Translations under genes and position numbers: made by a program
The notes under the pieces: model-generated
What the model saw: only the letters and a program-made list of their open reading frames with translations
The model's database searches: none
Told to the model about the DNA's origin: nothing
Shown here: piece by piece, positions 7,492-16,984 of the stretch
Position numbering within the stretch: the first letter of the stretch is position 1
How the letters are laid out: every line of letters begins with the position of its first letter
Assembly: GCA_013816405.1 (NCBI GenBank)
Contig: JACDEL010000011.1
Location: forward strand, 1-46,805
Reading direction: 5' to 3'
Length of the DNA: 46,805 bases
Origin: Chloroflexota bacterium
GTDB lineage: Bacteria > Chloroflexota > Limnocylindria > QHBO01

Positions 7492-8252
7492 GTCGCGCCC
7501 GATTCTAGTCGAGCCCCTGCCGCTCGCTGACGAACCGCCTCGAAGAGCAGCAGCGCGCCCGCCGTGGCGGCGTTGAGGCTCGCAATTCTGCCGGCCATCG
7601 GGAAGCGGACCAGCAGGTCGCAGCGTCGTCGCATGGCGCCCGATACGCCGCTCCCTTCGCTGCCCACCACGATCGCGATCGGTCCGGTCAGATCCGCGTC
7701 CCATGCGGTCGTCGGCGCATCCTGGTCAGCGGCGATCAGCCGGATGCTTCGATCCTGGAGCTCGTGCGCCGTCTCCCCCAGGCCATCGACGCGCGCCAAG
7801 AGGAGATGCTCGCTGGCACCGGCCGATGCCTTGACCGCGGCAGCCGACAGGGGCGCGGCTCCCCGCTCGGGGAAGATGACCCCGTCCACGCCAGCCGCCT
7901 CGGCCGATCGCAGCAGCGTCCCGAAGTTGGTCGGGTCCTGCAGGTGCTCGAGGATGAGCAGCAGCGGGTCGTGCCCGCGCCTGGTGGCTGCAGCAAGGAG
8001 GTCGGCAAGGTCGGCGAACCGGCGCTCCGCGACCTCCAGCAGCACCCCCTGGTGCCCTTCGAAGCCGGCGAGCTGCCGCACGCGATGCGCATCCACCGTC
8101 TCCACCGGCACCGATGCAGCGCGCGCAGCCGCCAGGACCTCGTTGAGCTCGGGGCCTGGACGTGCGCTGTGAGCAACCAGCAGCCGGGTGGCCGACCGTC
8201 CGGCGGCGAGCGCCTCGACCACCGGCCTGCGGCCGCCGATCCACTCGCTCAT
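7482..8252 (-). CDS. rlmB: 23S rRNA/tRNA 2'-O-ribose methyltransferase, TrmH (SpoU) family, RlmB-like
   Basis: S-adenosylmethionine-dependent RNA ribose methylase with a trefoil-knot fold. The 256-residue product shows motif 1 (DPTNFGTLLRSAEAAGV, catalytic-region N109), motif 2 (VVGSEGSGVS, 195-204) and motif 3 (FPMAGRIASLNAATAGAL, 217-234). The N-terminal substrate-binding domain starts WIGGRRPVVEAL. ATG 8252 overlaps the ispDF stop as ATGA, so the upstream in-frame extension is rejected. The last residues run about 10 bases into the tRNA-Thr gene. The RlmB assignment rests on family resemblance and its place in a yacL-ispDF-rlmB order; other TrmH-family substrates remain possible. Confidence 0.88.
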   Translation of the reverse strand: MSEWIGGRRPVVEALAAGRSATRLLVAHSARPGPELNEVLAAARAASVPVETVDAHRVRQLAGFEGHQGVLLEVAERRFADLADLLAAATRRGHDPLLLILEHLQDPTNFGTLLRSAEAAGVDGVIFPERGAAPLSAAAVKASAGASEHLLLARVDGLGETAHELQDRSIRLIAADQDAPTTAWDADLTGPIAIVVGSEGSGVSGAMRRRCDLLVRFPMAGRIASLNAATAGALLLFEAVRQRAAGARLESGATPT

Positions 8253-9439
8253 GCGTGGGCGATGACGGCCACCGCGAACGCAGCGATCCCCTCGGCGCCC
8301 GTGAAGCCGAGGCCGTCCGAGGTCGTGCCCTTGACCCCGACAGCATTCACCTCCACGCCGCAAAGCTCGGCGAGGCGGGCCGCCATCTCGTCATGCCGTG
8401 GCCCGATCCCCGGGTGTGCGGCGACGATCGTCAGGTCCACCGAGACCGGGCGCCAGCCTGCTTCGTGCAGCGTCGAGACCGCGCCGCGCACCAGCTCGCC
8501 GGAGTCGGCGTCTGCCCAGCGCGCATCGTCCGACGGATAGAGGCTGCCGATGTCGCCCGCAGCGGCCGCTCCGAGCAGCGCATCGATGACGGCGTGCAGG
8601 GCGACGTCACCGTCGGAGTGCCCCGCCAGGCGCGGGTCGCCAACAAACTCCAGGCCGCCCAGGCGCATCGCCCCTCCCTCCCCGAACCGGTGGGCGTCGA
8701 AGCCGATCCCCGCTCGCTGGCGCTCGCCGACCTTGGGGGGCACAAGCGGCATCGAGCGGGCGGCAAGCACCCCCGCCACGAGCGCCTCGTCGCCGGGCTG
8801 GGTCAGCTTCTGGTTGCCGGGCTCCCCCGCCACCGAATGCACCACCACGCCACCCGCGGCCAGCGCCGCCGCTTCATCGGTCATCTTGCGCCCCCAGGCC
8901 TGGGCCTCCTCGAGTGCGGCGCGCAGGACCACCAGCGTCGCCGCCTGGGGCGTCTGCGCCAGCGCCAGGCCCTCGCGATCGAAGGCGGCGATGACCCTGC
9001 CCGAGGTATCCACGTGCTTCAGCGAATCGTGGAGTGGGACCACCGGCACCGCTCCATCGGTCGGGGTCACGGCCGCCACGATGCGCGCCATCAGCTCGCT
9101 CGACGCTGCCGGTCGCGCCGCGTCGTGGATGAGGACGGGAGCATCCTCTGGGAAGCCAGTCCGCGTCAGTGCGGCGATGCCGGCCAGGGCAGAATCGGCT
9201 CGCTCCTCGCCCCCCGCAACGACCTCGCACCGGCCGCGAGCGGACTCCGGGATCGCGTCGCGGAATCTCTCGAGTGCGTCAGGTGGCGCCACGACCACAA
9301 CCCAGCTCATTCCCGGCACCACCATGAGCGTGTCCAGCGCCCAGCGCCAGGCGGGCCTGCCGGAGAACTCGATCCAGAGCTTGTCGCTCCCCATGCGGCG
9401 ACCGCTGCCTGCGGCGACCAGCACCGCACCGATCAGCAC
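8249..9439 (-). CDS. ispDF: Bifunctional IspD/IspF isoprenoid enzyme (MEP pathway)
   Basis: Fusion of 2-C-methyl-D-erythritol 4-phosphate cytidylyltransferase (about 1-225) and 2-C-methyl-D-erythritol 2,4-cyclodiphosphate synthase (about 240-396), two non-consecutive steps of isoprenoid precursor synthesis. IspD shows the nucleotide-binding AAGSGRRMGSDK (9-20) and HDAARP (105-110). IspF shows the metal ligands D248, H250 and H282 in GIGFDAH and LHAV, plus GHSDGD and the C-terminal GTTSDGLGFTG. The start is GTG 9439 with GTGAGG 5 bases upstream. It follows yacL by 7 bases and overlaps rlmB by 4. Confidence 0.95.
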   Translation of the reverse strand: MLIGAVLVAAGSGRRMGSDKLWIEFSGRPAWRWALDTLMVVPGMSWVVVVAPPDALERFRDAIPESARGRCEVVAGGEERADSALAGIAALTRTGFPEDAPVLIHDAARPAASSELMARIVAAVTPTDGAVPVVPLHDSLKHVDTSGRVIAAFDREGLALAQTPQAATLVVLRAALEEAQAWGRKMTDEAAALAAGGVVVHSVAGEPGNQKLTQPGDEALVAGVLAARSMPLVPPKVGERQRAGIGFDAHRFGEGGAMRLGGLEFVGDPRLAGHSDGDVALHAVIDALLGAAAAGDIGSLYPSDDARWADADSGELVRGAVSTLHEAGWRPVSVDLTIVAAHPGIGPRHDEMAARLAELCGVEVNAVGVKGTTSDGLGFTGAEGIAAFAVAVIAHA

Positions 9440-9446
9440 GGCGGCC

Positions 9447-10505
9447 TCACCCCGCGGCTGGGGTGTCGCGGGGCTGGGCGAAGATCATCCGACCCGCCAC
9501 CGTCTGCAGCACGCGGGTCACGGTAACGCCGACTTCCTCATTCATCGATCGGCTGCCGCCTTCGACCACGATCATGGTCCCGTCGTCCAGGTAGCCGACG
9601 CCCTGCCCAGGCTCCTTGCCCTCCTGGATGATCTTCACTGTCATCTCCTCGCCGGGGTGCACGACCGCCTTGACCGCGTTGGCCAGCTCGTTGATGTTCA
9701 GCACGCGGATCCCCTGGAGCTCGGCCACACGATTCAGGTTGAAGTCGTTGGTCAGGATCGCTGCTCCGTGGTCGCGAGCGAAGGCGACGAGCTTGGCGTC
9801 GACCTCGCCGATCTCCGGGTAGGTCTCGTCCGTCACCTCCACCGGCGAGATGGAGTCCTTCTGGAGCGCGGTGAGCATCTCGAGCCCGCGTCGACCGCGG
9901 TTGCTCCGGATCGCATCGGGCGAATCGGCGATGCGCTGGAGCTCGTCGAGGACGAAGCGTGGCACCACCAGCGTGCCCAGGATGAAGCCGGTGCGGCCGA
10001 CGTCCACGATGCGGCCATCGATCACCGAGCTGGTGTCGATCACGATCTGGGAGAAGCCGCCCCGCCGACGAGCGCCGGGCAGGATGCCGGAGACGGCAGG
10101 GAGCAGGACGTCCCGCTTGTACATCGTGGCCCACAGGAGAAGGAGCGCCAGGACGACGGCGACCACCGGCGGCAGGACCGACCCGGCCCAGCCCCCGATC
10201 GCGATCAGCGGCAGCCCCGCCAGCACCCCAACCAGCAGGCCAACCACGATCGCCGCCACGCCGAGCGCGAACTCGCCCGCGCCCGCATGCGCTAAGCGGT
10301 CAACCGCCCAGCGGGCGGGTCGGGTGGTGACGTACGGGATCGCCAGGTAGCCGAACAGCAGGGTTGCGGCGACCATCGCCATCAGGAAGGCTGGCCGATT
10401 CGGCGCATCGATGACGGTGTCCGCATTTGTCAGGATGAGCAGCCCGAGCGCGAAACCCAGCAAGGTCCCAAGCAGGGCGCCGACGAGCCGGATGAGTGTG
10501 GTCAT
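9447..10505 (-). CDS. PIN/TRAM-domain membrane protein (YacL family)
   Basis: Four hydrophobic segments (about 8-26, 38-56, 78-100, 106-126) anchor the 352-residue protein. A cytosolic PIN nuclease-like domain follows, with acidic residues D157 (IDTSSVIDGR), E188, D236 and D254 (TNDFNLNRV), so the metal site looks intact. A TRAM RNA-binding domain covers about 283-345. The family is an inferred membrane-tethered RNase of unclear target. An upstream in-frame extension is rejected because ATG 10505 opens the first membrane helix directly. Order radA-yacL-ispDF-rlmB resembles the Bacillus clpC-radA-disA-yacL-ispD-ispF region, here without disA. Confidence 0.85.
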   Translation of the reverse strand: MTTLIRLVGALLGTLLGFALGLLILTNADTVIDAPNRPAFLMAMVAATLLFGYLAIPYVTTRPARWAVDRLAHAGAGEFALGVAAIVVGLLVGVLAGLPLIAIGGWAGSVLPPVVAVVLALLLLWATMYKRDVLLPAVSGILPGARRRGGFSQIVIDTSSVIDGRIVDVGRTGFILGTLVVPRFVLDELQRIADSPDAIRSNRGRRGLEMLTALQKDSISPVEVTDETYPEIGEVDAKLVAFARDHGAAILTNDFNLNRVAELQGIRVLNINELANAVKAVVHPGEEMTVKIIQEGKEPGQGVGYLDDGTMIVVEGGSRSMNEEVGVTVTRVLQTVAGRMIFAQPRDTPAAG

Positions 10506-10644
10506 GAGCCGATGAGTCCGTGATGAATCGATGCGCGGGCACATGAAGGGATGAATCCGATGAGGCCAATCCCGCGCCCGCCAGCGGCGGGCGGCCACCT
10601 TAGCACCTGCCGTACGGCATAACAACGGGTCTGCGAGGTGCCGA

Positions 10645-12048
10645 TCAGTCCTTGACCAGGGCCTCCCGCAGTGCATCCCGCAGGTCGGCAGCCGCCACCA
10701 ACTGGCCGGCTGGTGGCCGGGCACCGGATGAGCCGCGCTCGGGTCCGGTCACCATGCGATCGAAGCCAAGCCGCGCCGCCTCGGCCATCCGACGCTCGGC
10801 ACGAGCGGCGGGCCGCAGCCGTCCCGACAGCGAGAGCTCACCCGCCAGGACCGTTCCCTCCCGCACCGGGCGCTCGCGCAGCGACGAGGCGAGCGCGGTT
10901 GCCACCGCCAGGTCGGCGGCCGGCTCCTCGATGCGGAGCCCGCCGGCGACGTTCACGTACACGTCGTGGCCCGTGAGGTTCAGGCCGGCGTGGCGAGCCA
11001 GCACGGCGATCAGCATCAGCACCCGGTTGACGTCGATCCCGGTCGTCGCGCGGCGTGGCGAGCCGTAGCCGGCGGGCGCGACGAGTGCCTGGATCTCGAC
11101 GGCCAGTGGCCGCGTCCCCTCCAGAGCGATCGTGATCGCACTGCCTGCGACCGGTGGCTGGTCGGATTCCAGGAAGAAGCGGCTGGCATCGGCGACCTCG
11201 ACCAGGCCGTCGCTGCGCATCTCCATGACACCGACCTCATCGGTCGATCCGTATCGGTTCTTGGCGGCGCGAAGGAGGCGGGTCGTGCCCATCCGCTCCC
11301 CCTCGAGGTAGATGACCGCGTCCACCAGGTGTTCAAGGGTTCGCGGTCCCGCGACCGTCCCCTCCTTGGTGACATGCCCGATCAGCGCCACGCAGGTGGC
11401 GCCGGCCTTGGCCACCTCCGCCAGGCGCGTGGCGACCTCGCGGACCTGGCCGACACTGCCGGCGGGGCCCCCCAGCTCCGCGCTGGCAAAGGTCTGGACG
11501 CTGTCGACCACGGCGAGCGCCGGGGCGGATGCCTCGATCGCACCCACGGCTGTTGCCAGGTCGGTGCTCGCCACCAGCCCGACGCCGTCGACAACCGCCC
11601 CGACTCGCTCAGCGCGGCCACGAACTTGGGACGCCGACTCCTCGCCGGTCAGGTAGAGGGTCGCGTGACCCGCGGCCGCCAGCCGCCCCGCCAGCTGGAG
11701 CAGGAGCGTGCTCTTGCCGATTCCCGGGTCGCCCCCGAAGAGGACGATCGATCCGGGAACGAGGCCGCCGCCGAGCACGCGGTCGAGCTCGCCGATCCCG
11801 CTAGGCAGACGCGACGCCTCAGCGCTGCTGACGCCCCCGATCGGCGAGATCGCTGCCGAACCGGCAGATGCCGCTCGCTCGCGCGCCCGCGCGGATCGTG
11901 CCCCCGCATTGGCCCCCGCATTGGCGGCGCGACTCACGACCGTCTCGACGAGGGTGTTCCACGCCTCGCACGAGGCGCATTGGCCCGACCAGCGCGGCGA
12001 GCTGGCGCCGCATTGTTGGCAGACGTAGACGGAGCGGGTGGCTGGCAC
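10645..12048 (-). CDS. radA: DNA repair protein RadA
   Basis: RecA-related branch-migration helicase that processes recombination intermediates. The 467-residue product has an N-terminal C4 zinc finger (C10, C13, C24, C27), an ATPase core with Walker A GGDPGIGKST (105-114), the RadA-specific KNRYGSTDE motif (263-271) and a Lon-protease-like C-terminal domain. A glycine/alanine- and arginine-rich linker (about 40-65) is longer than usual. The start is GTG 12048, only 50 bases after the clpC stop, so the two are likely co-transcribed. The 139-base gap after it holds only a GC-rich hairpin (10575-10593). Confidence 0.95.
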   Translation of the reverse strand: MPATRSVYVCQQCGASSPRWSGQCASCEAWNTLVETVVSRAANAGANAGARSARARERAASAGSAAISPIGGVSSAEASRLPSGIGELDRVLGGGLVPGSIVLFGGDPGIGKSTLLLQLAGRLAAAGHATLYLTGEESASQVRGRAERVGAVVDGVGLVASTDLATAVGAIEASAPALAVVDSVQTFASAELGGPAGSVGQVREVATRLAEVAKAGATCVALIGHVTKEGTVAGPRTLEHLVDAVIYLEGERMGTTRLLRAAKNRYGSTDEVGVMEMRSDGLVEVADASRFFLESDQPPVAGSAITIALEGTRPLAVEIQALVAPAGYGSPRRATTGIDVNRVLMLIAVLARHAGLNLTGHDVYVNVAGGLRIEEPAADLAVATALASSLRERPVREGTVLAGELSLSGRLRPAARAERRMAEAARLGFDRMVTGPERGSSGARPPAGQLVAAADLRDALREALVKD

Positions 12049-12098
12049 GGGTCACGCCATCTTGCCACGCCCGCCACTACCGCCGCGTTATCGGGCGG

Positions 12099-14576
12099 TC
12101 AGCGCGCCTTGACGGGCTGTCGCTGGCGCGTCTTGCGCTCGATCACGAGGCCGTCGGGAGTGGCGTCTACCACGATGGTGTCGCCGGCCTCGAAGGCCGC
12201 CTGCAGCATCCGCTCGGCAAGCGGGTCCTCGATCTGCTGCTGGATCTCGCGACGCAGCGGTCGCGCCCCGAAGGCGAGGTCGTATCCCTTCACGATGATC
12301 GCGTCCTTGGCGGCATCGGTCACAATCAGCTCCATCTGCTGCCCCGCCAGCTGGGACTTCACGCGCTCCAGCAACAGGTCCACGATCTCGCGGATCTCGG
12401 CGCGGGTCAGCTCGCGGAAGACGACCGTCGCGTCGATGCGGTTGAGGAACTCGGGACGGAAGACGTTCTTCAGCTCGCCGAGCACCTTCTCCTTCATGCG
12501 CTCGTAGTCGGCCGTGGCCTCGATCGCGGAGCCGGCCTCGCCCTCGGCGCGGAAGCCGATGCGCGAGTCCTTCTGGAGCAGCTGGGCGCCGACGTTGCTG
12601 GTCATGATGATGATCGTGTTGCGGAAGTCGACGCGGCGGCCCTTGGCATCGGTCAGGTGCCCGTCCTCCAGGATCTGGAGGAGGATGTTGAAGACCTCCG
12701 GGTGCGCCTTCTCGATCTCGTCGAGAAGGACCACGCTGTAGCTCTTGCGACGGACCGCCTCAGTCAGCTGGCCGCCTTCGTCGTAGCCGACGTAGCCGGG
12801 AGGGGCGCCGACCAACCGCGAGACGTTATGGCGCTCCATGAACTCGCTCATGTCGATCTTCACCAGGGCGTCCTCGGAGCCGAACATGAACTCGGCCAGG
12901 GCCCGGGCCAGCTCGGTCTTGCCGACGCCGGTGGGGCCCATGAAGATGAATGAGCCAATCGGCCGCTTGGGATCCTTCAATCCCGCACGCGCACGCCGGA
13001 CCGCCTTGGAGATGATGTCGATCGCCTCCTGCTGTCCGATCACGCGGTTGTGGATCGCGTCCTCCATGTGGAGCAGCCGCTCGGACTCCTCGGCGCTGAT
13101 GCGGATCACCGGGATCCCGGTCCACATGCTGACGACCTGGGCGATCTCCTCCTCGGTGACGACCGGCACGTCCTTGGCGGCCTCCTCGTGCCAGGCGGTA
13201 CGCAGCGCCTCGATCGCCTCCTTGCCCTGTGCCTCCTCGTCGCGGAGTCGCGCGGCGGCCTCATAGTCCTGGGCGGCGATCGCCTCGTCCTTCTGGCGCG
13301 TCACGTCCTCGAGCTCGTGCTGCGCCTCCTTGATCTTCGGCGGCGCCTTCGACTCGCGCAGACGCACGCGGGACCCGGCCTCGTCCATCAGGTCGATCGC
13401 CTTGTCCGGCAGCGCGCGGTCGGCCACGTAGCGGACGGATAGGTCCACGGCGGCGCGAACTGCCTCGTCACTGATCTTGACGTGGTGATGATCCTCGTAG
13501 CGCGATCGGATCCCGAAGAGGATCGCGACCGCCTCGTCGACCGTCGGCTCCTCGACCATCACCGGCTGGAAGCGGCGCTCCAGGGCTGCGTCCTTCTCGA
13601 TGTACTTGCGGTATTCGTCAAGCGTGGTGGCGCCGATGCACTGCAGCTCGCCGCGCGACAGTGGCGGCTTCAGGATGTTGGCGGCGTCGATCGCTCCCTC
13701 CGCGGCACCTGCTCCCACCAACGTGTGCAGCTCATCGATGAACAGAACGCTGTCGCTGCTGCTGCGCAGCTCCTCGATGATCTTCTTGAGACGCTCCTCG
13801 AACTCGCCGCGGTACTTGGTGCCGGCCACCAGTGAGCCGATGTCGAGGGTCAACACGCGCTTATCGGCGAGCGTCTCCGGAACGTCGCCGCTCACGATGC
13901 GATGCGCCAGCCCCTCGGCGATCGCGGTCTTGCCGACACCCGGCTCGCCAATAAGGGCAGGGTTGTTCTTGGTGCGCCGGCTCAGGATCTGGATGACGCG
14001 CTCGATCTCCTTCTCGCGCCCGATCACCGGATCGAGCTTGCCGGAGCGGGCAGCCTCGGTCAGGTTGATCCCCAGCTGGTCGAGGGTCGGAGTCTTCGAA
14101 GGGCGCTTCGTCTCCTGCGCCGGCGACACGCTGGTGCTCTGGCTCAGGACGTGGATCACCTGGTGGCGGACCTTGTCCAGGTTGACGCCCAGGCTCTCGA
14201 GGACGCCGGCGGCGATTCCCTCGCCCTCGCGGACCAGGCCGAGCAGCAGGTGCTCGGTGCCGATGTAGTTGTGGCCGAGGCGGCGTGCCTCGTCGATCGC
14301 CAGCTCGATTACTCGCTTGGCGCGCGGCGTCAAGCCGACCTCGCCGACCACCGGCCGATCCCCTCGGCCGATGATGAACTCGACCGCGGTCCGTACCTTC
14401 GAGAGCTCGACGTTCATGTTCTCGAGGACGCGCGCCGCGACTCCCTCGCCCTCGCGGACCAGGCCGAGCAGCAGGTGCTCGGTGCCGATGTAGTTGTGGT
14501 TGAAGCGCTGCGCCTCGTCCTGGGCAAGGGTCAGTACCTTGCGTGCCCGATCCGTGAACTTGTCGAAGCGATCCAT
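12099..14576 (-). CDS. clpC: AAA+ unfoldase ClpC
   Basis: Hsp100 unfoldase that feeds substrates to ClpP. Two Clp-N repeats sit in the first 150 residues. D1 has Walker A GEPGVGKT and Walker B FIDE near 210-285, a UVR-type coiled middle domain lies at about 405-470, and D2 has Walker A GPTGVGKT near 547 and LLDE near 617. About 825 residues is the usual size. I chose ATG 14576 over ATG 14582 because GGATGG lies 6 bases upstream. No ctsR, mcsA or mcsB lies upstream; rpsA is there instead, 210 bases away. That gap has a TACACT -10-like box near 14630 but no clear -35, and no CtsR-type operator was recognised. Confidence 0.96.
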   Translation of the reverse strand: MDRFDKFTDRARKVLTLAQDEAQRFNHNYIGTEHLLLGLVREGEGVAARVLENMNVELSKVRTAVEFIIGRGDRPVVGEVGLTPRAKRVIELAIDEARRLGHNYIGTEHLLLGLVREGEGIAAGVLESLGVNLDKVRHQVIHVLSQSTSVSPAQETKRPSKTPTLDQLGINLTEAARSGKLDPVIGREKEIERVIQILSRRTKNNPALIGEPGVGKTAIAEGLAHRIVSGDVPETLADKRVLTLDIGSLVAGTKYRGEFEERLKKIIEELRSSSDSVLFIDELHTLVGAGAAEGAIDAANILKPPLSRGELQCIGATTLDEYRKYIEKDAALERRFQPVMVEEPTVDEAVAILFGIRSRYEDHHHVKISDEAVRAAVDLSVRYVADRALPDKAIDLMDEAGSRVRLRESKAPPKIKEAQHELEDVTRQKDEAIAAQDYEAAARLRDEEAQGKEAIEALRTAWHEEAAKDVPVVTEEEIAQVVSMWTGIPVIRISAEESERLLHMEDAIHNRVIGQQEAIDIISKAVRRARAGLKDPKRPIGSFIFMGPTGVGKTELARALAEFMFGSEDALVKIDMSEFMERHNVSRLVGAPPGYVGYDEGGQLTEAVRRKSYSVVLLDEIEKAHPEVFNILLQILEDGHLTDAKGRRVDFRNTIIIMTSNVGAQLLQKDSRIGFRAEGEAGSAIEATADYERMKEKVLGELKNVFRPEFLNRIDATVVFRELTRAEIREIVDLLLERVKSQLAGQQMELIVTDAAKDAIIVKGYDLAFGARPLRREIQQQIEDPLAERMLQAAFEAGDTIVVDATPDGLVIERKTRQRQPVKAR

Positions 14577-14786
14577 TTGCATCCATCCGTGACTGCCCGG
14601 CGGCCCAGGCTGGACCCCCGAACGTGGCCAGAGTGTAGAGCACCACTCCCGCGCGATGCCTTCAATAGGTACTACGGACTACGGTGACGGTTCGCTCGTG
14701 GAAATGCCCGTCCAGCGCGGCAGACCAACAGACCAACCCGGTCAGGCGCGAGCGGGTGCGAACTCCAAACCGGAGCGACGGTCGAT

Positions 14787-16763
14787 CTACGAAGCCTCGG
14801 AGTCAGCCTCGGGGGCCGGCTCTTCGGGAGCAGCCTCGGCGACGGGCTCTTCAGCCTCGGGCTCGGGGGCCGGCTCTTCGGGAGCAGCCTCGGCGACGGG
14901 CTCTTCAGCCTCGGGCTGGGGGGCTCCAGCTTCGGCCACCGGCTCTTCCGCCTCCGGGGCGGCCGCGACTGCCTCCGGCTCGGCGGCCGCCTCAGGCTCC
15001 GCAGTTGCCTTGGAGGCCTTCTTCGGCTTCGCGGGCCGCAGCTGGTCGAGGAGTCCGGATTCGGCGAACGCGGCGGCCATGGTGTTGTCGATCCCCTCAT
15101 CAGGCTCGCTGATCGCATCCTCGGGCTGGTAGTCGCGGTCGCGACGGTTTCCTCGCTCGCGGCGTGCCGGCCGCTCCTCGAATCGGGCTGGGGCGGACGG
15201 GCTCGAACCGATGGTGGCCGCGGCCGGGGTGGGCGTTGGCTCGGTCGAGCTCCGCTCGTCGGCCTGCTTCAGCGAAAGGCCGAGGCGATGACGCTCGGAG
15301 TCGAGGCTGATGATCCTGAGGTCCAGGGTATCCCCCTCCTTGACCACGTCCCCGGGGTGCGCGACCCGCTGGTTCGACAGCTCGCTGATGTGGATCAGTC
15401 CCTCCAGGCCTTCCTCGACACGGACGAAGGCGCCGAAGTTCACCAGCTTGGTGACGGTGCCCGAGATGACGTCGCCGATCTTGTACTTGGCGACCGACTC
15501 TTGCCACGGATCGGGCTGGAGTCGCCGGATCGAGAGGCTGATTCGGCCGCGCTCGTGATTGATGTCGATCACTTCGGCCTCCACCTCGTCGCCGATGGCG
15601 TACGCGGTCTCCGGGTTGTTGACCTTGTTCCACGAGAGCTCGCTCTTGTGCACCAGGCCATCGATCCCGCCGAGGTCGATGAAGACGCCGAACGGCGCGA
15701 TGCTGCGCACAGTCCCCTGCACCCGCTGCCCAACCTGCAGGCTGCTGAAGAGCTCGTCGCGCTTCTCGCGTCGCTCCTCGTACAGGGCCACCTTCTCGGA
15801 GAGGATGAGCCGATTCGCCTTGCGGTTGACCTCCAGGATCTTGAGCCGCAGGGTCCGTCCGACGAATGGCTGGAGCTTCTCCGCAATCTCCTGGGCGGCG
15901 TCGCGCGGCTGCTCGTCGCGCGGTCGGCGGGGGAAGTCGACGATCTGGCTGATCGGTACGAAACCACGGACGCCCAGGTCGACGATCAGGCCGCCCTTGT
16001 TGTGGTCGATGACTCGGGCCTCGACGATCTCCCCGGCATCAAAGCGCTCTTGCATGGCACGCCACTTGCGCTCGAGTCCGGCGCGGCGTAGAGAGAGGAC
16101 CGCATGGCCCTCTGGCGACTCGGGCTGAAGGACGTAGACGAGCACCTCGTTCCCGACCTTGAGCTCCTGCCGGGCCTCCTCGCCATCTCGCGGCCCGCGA
16201 CGGCTCATCAGCTCCCGGTTCGAAACGACTCCCTCGCTCTTGCCACCGAAGTCGACGAGGATCTCGTCTGCATCGATGCGGACCACGGTGCCCTCCACGA
16301 CATCCCCGTGCTTGAGGCTCTTGACCTCGTTCGACGGGTCGTCAAGAAGCTGAGCCATGGTCATCGGCTCGGAATCGTCGTCTTCGGGTGCGGCGGCCTC
16401 CGGCTCCGCAGCGGCCTCCGGCTCAGCAGCGGCCTCCGGCTCAGACCCGGTGGCCTCGGCCGACTCAGGAGCGGCTTCAGCCGCGGCGGCCATCGGCTCC
16501 TGCTCGGGAGCAGCGTCTGGCTCAGCAGCGACCTCGGCGGCCATCGGCTCCTGCTCGGGAGCAGCGTCTGGCTCAGCAGCGACTTCAGCCTCGGCAGCGA
16601 TCGGCTCTGGCTCTGACTCATCAACGACGGCGTCAGCCGGATCGTCGGCCTGCGGGGTGGTGGCGGTCATCTCCGCCGTCTGGTCCGCGGCGTGCGTCTC
16701 CTCGGCCGCAGCGGGGATGGAATCCTCGGACGGCGGCTCAGGCTGATTCGTTTCGTCGGTCAA
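14787..16763 (-). CDS. rpsA: Ribosomal protein S1 with long acidic N- and C-terminal tails
   Basis: RNA-binding translation protein with four S1 domains (about 152-227, 243-326, 343-414, 428-500). The last two have the classic forms APFGVFIDLGGIDGLVHKSEL and VNFGAFVRVEEGLEGLIHISEL. Roughly 130 residues before and 150 after are Ala/Glu/Pro-rich and strongly acidic, partly built from in-frame tandem repeats. The frame is open above, but I chose TTG 16763: AAGGAG lies 11 bases upstream, and longer forms would cross a perfect hairpin in the leader. Four domains rather than six is common outside Proteobacteria. The S1 call is firm; the start is moderately sure. Confidence 0.9.
   Translation of the reverse strand: MTDETNQPEPPSEDSIPAAAEETHAADQTAEMTATTPQADDPADAVVDESEPEPIAAEAEVAAEPDAAPEQEPMAAEVAAEPDAAPEQEPMAAAAEAAPESAEATGSEPEAAAEPEAAAEPEAAAPEDDDSEPMTMAQLLDDPSNEVKSLKHGDVVEGTVVRIDADEILVDFGGKSEGVVSNRELMSRRGPRDGEEARQELKVGNEVLVYVLQPESPEGHAVLSLRRAGLERKWRAMQERFDAGEIVEARVIDHNKGGLIVDLGVRGFVPISQIVDFPRRPRDEQPRDAAQEIAEKLQPFVGRTLRLKILEVNRKANRLILSEKVALYEERREKRDELFSSLQVGQRVQGTVRSIAPFGVFIDLGGIDGLVHKSELSWNKVNNPETAYAIGDEVEAEVIDINHERGRISLSIRRLQPDPWQESVAKYKIGDVISGTVTKLVNFGAFVRVEEGLEGLIHISELSNQRVAHPGDVVKEGDTLDLRIISLDSERHRLGLSLKQADERSSTEPTPTPAAATIGSSPSAPARFEERPARRERGNRRDRDYQPEDAISEPDEGIDNTMAAAFAESGLLDQLRPAKPKKASKATAEPEAAAEPEAVAAAPEAEEPVAEAGAPQPEAEEPVAEAAPEEPAPEPEAEEPVAEAAPEEPAPEADSEAS
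14809..14916 (-). repeat. rpsA: Two 54-base tandem repeats in the rpsA 3' end
   Basis: Copies 14809-14862 and 14863-14916 are almost identical and encode an 18-residue unit (PEAEEPVAEAAPEEPAPE type) in the acidic tail. The length is a multiple of three, so copy-number change keeps the frame. Confidence 0.85.
16485..16586 (-). repeat. rpsA: Two 51-base tandem repeats in the rpsA 5' part
   Basis: Copies 16485-16535 and 16536-16586 differ by one base near the end and encode a 17-residue unit (EVAAEPDAAPEQEPMAA). Independent of the C-terminal repeats in sequence. Confidence 0.85.
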
Positions 16764-16804
16764 GTGCGTGTACGCTCCTTGGGTGCGATGTCCCCGCAGC
16801 AACA

Positions 16805-16828
16805 ACGCCCTCCGCGTGCGGAGGGCGT
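16805..16828 (-). promoter_or_regulatory. Perfect hairpin in the rpsA leader
   Basis: Arms 16805-16815 and 16818-16828 pair over 11 bp around 2 bases. It lies about 40 bases before the chosen rpsA start. On the minus strand it is followed by TGTTG rather than a U-run, so it is not a clean terminator; a regulatory or stabilising role is possible. Confidence 0.5.
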
Positions 16829-16984
16829 CTCATTCATCAGAGGTGGAAGCTTCCTTCATGGTCGATCGACGACTCGGTTGCTCCTCCGTAGCGGCCGATG
16901 GGAGAGGCGCGCATCCGCGCGTGGCTATGCGGTTGTTTGCTCCAGAGCCGCAGGAGCATACCACACAGCCAAGCGTGCTCGGCC

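Noticed and set aside
9538-10134. Arginine- and proline-rich open frames antisense or out of frame to yacL, radA, clpC and others
   Set aside because: These are typical shadow frames of GC-rich coding DNA, with no domains and no start signals.
10575-10593. 8-bp GC hairpin between radA and yacL as a terminator
   Set aside because: The sequence after it on the minus strand is not T-rich and the genes appear to form one run.
16826-16861. Short leader peptide MKEASTSDE upstream of rpsA
   Set aside because: No ribosome binding site at usable spacing and no sign of codon bias or a regulatory amino-acid run; it may be chance.
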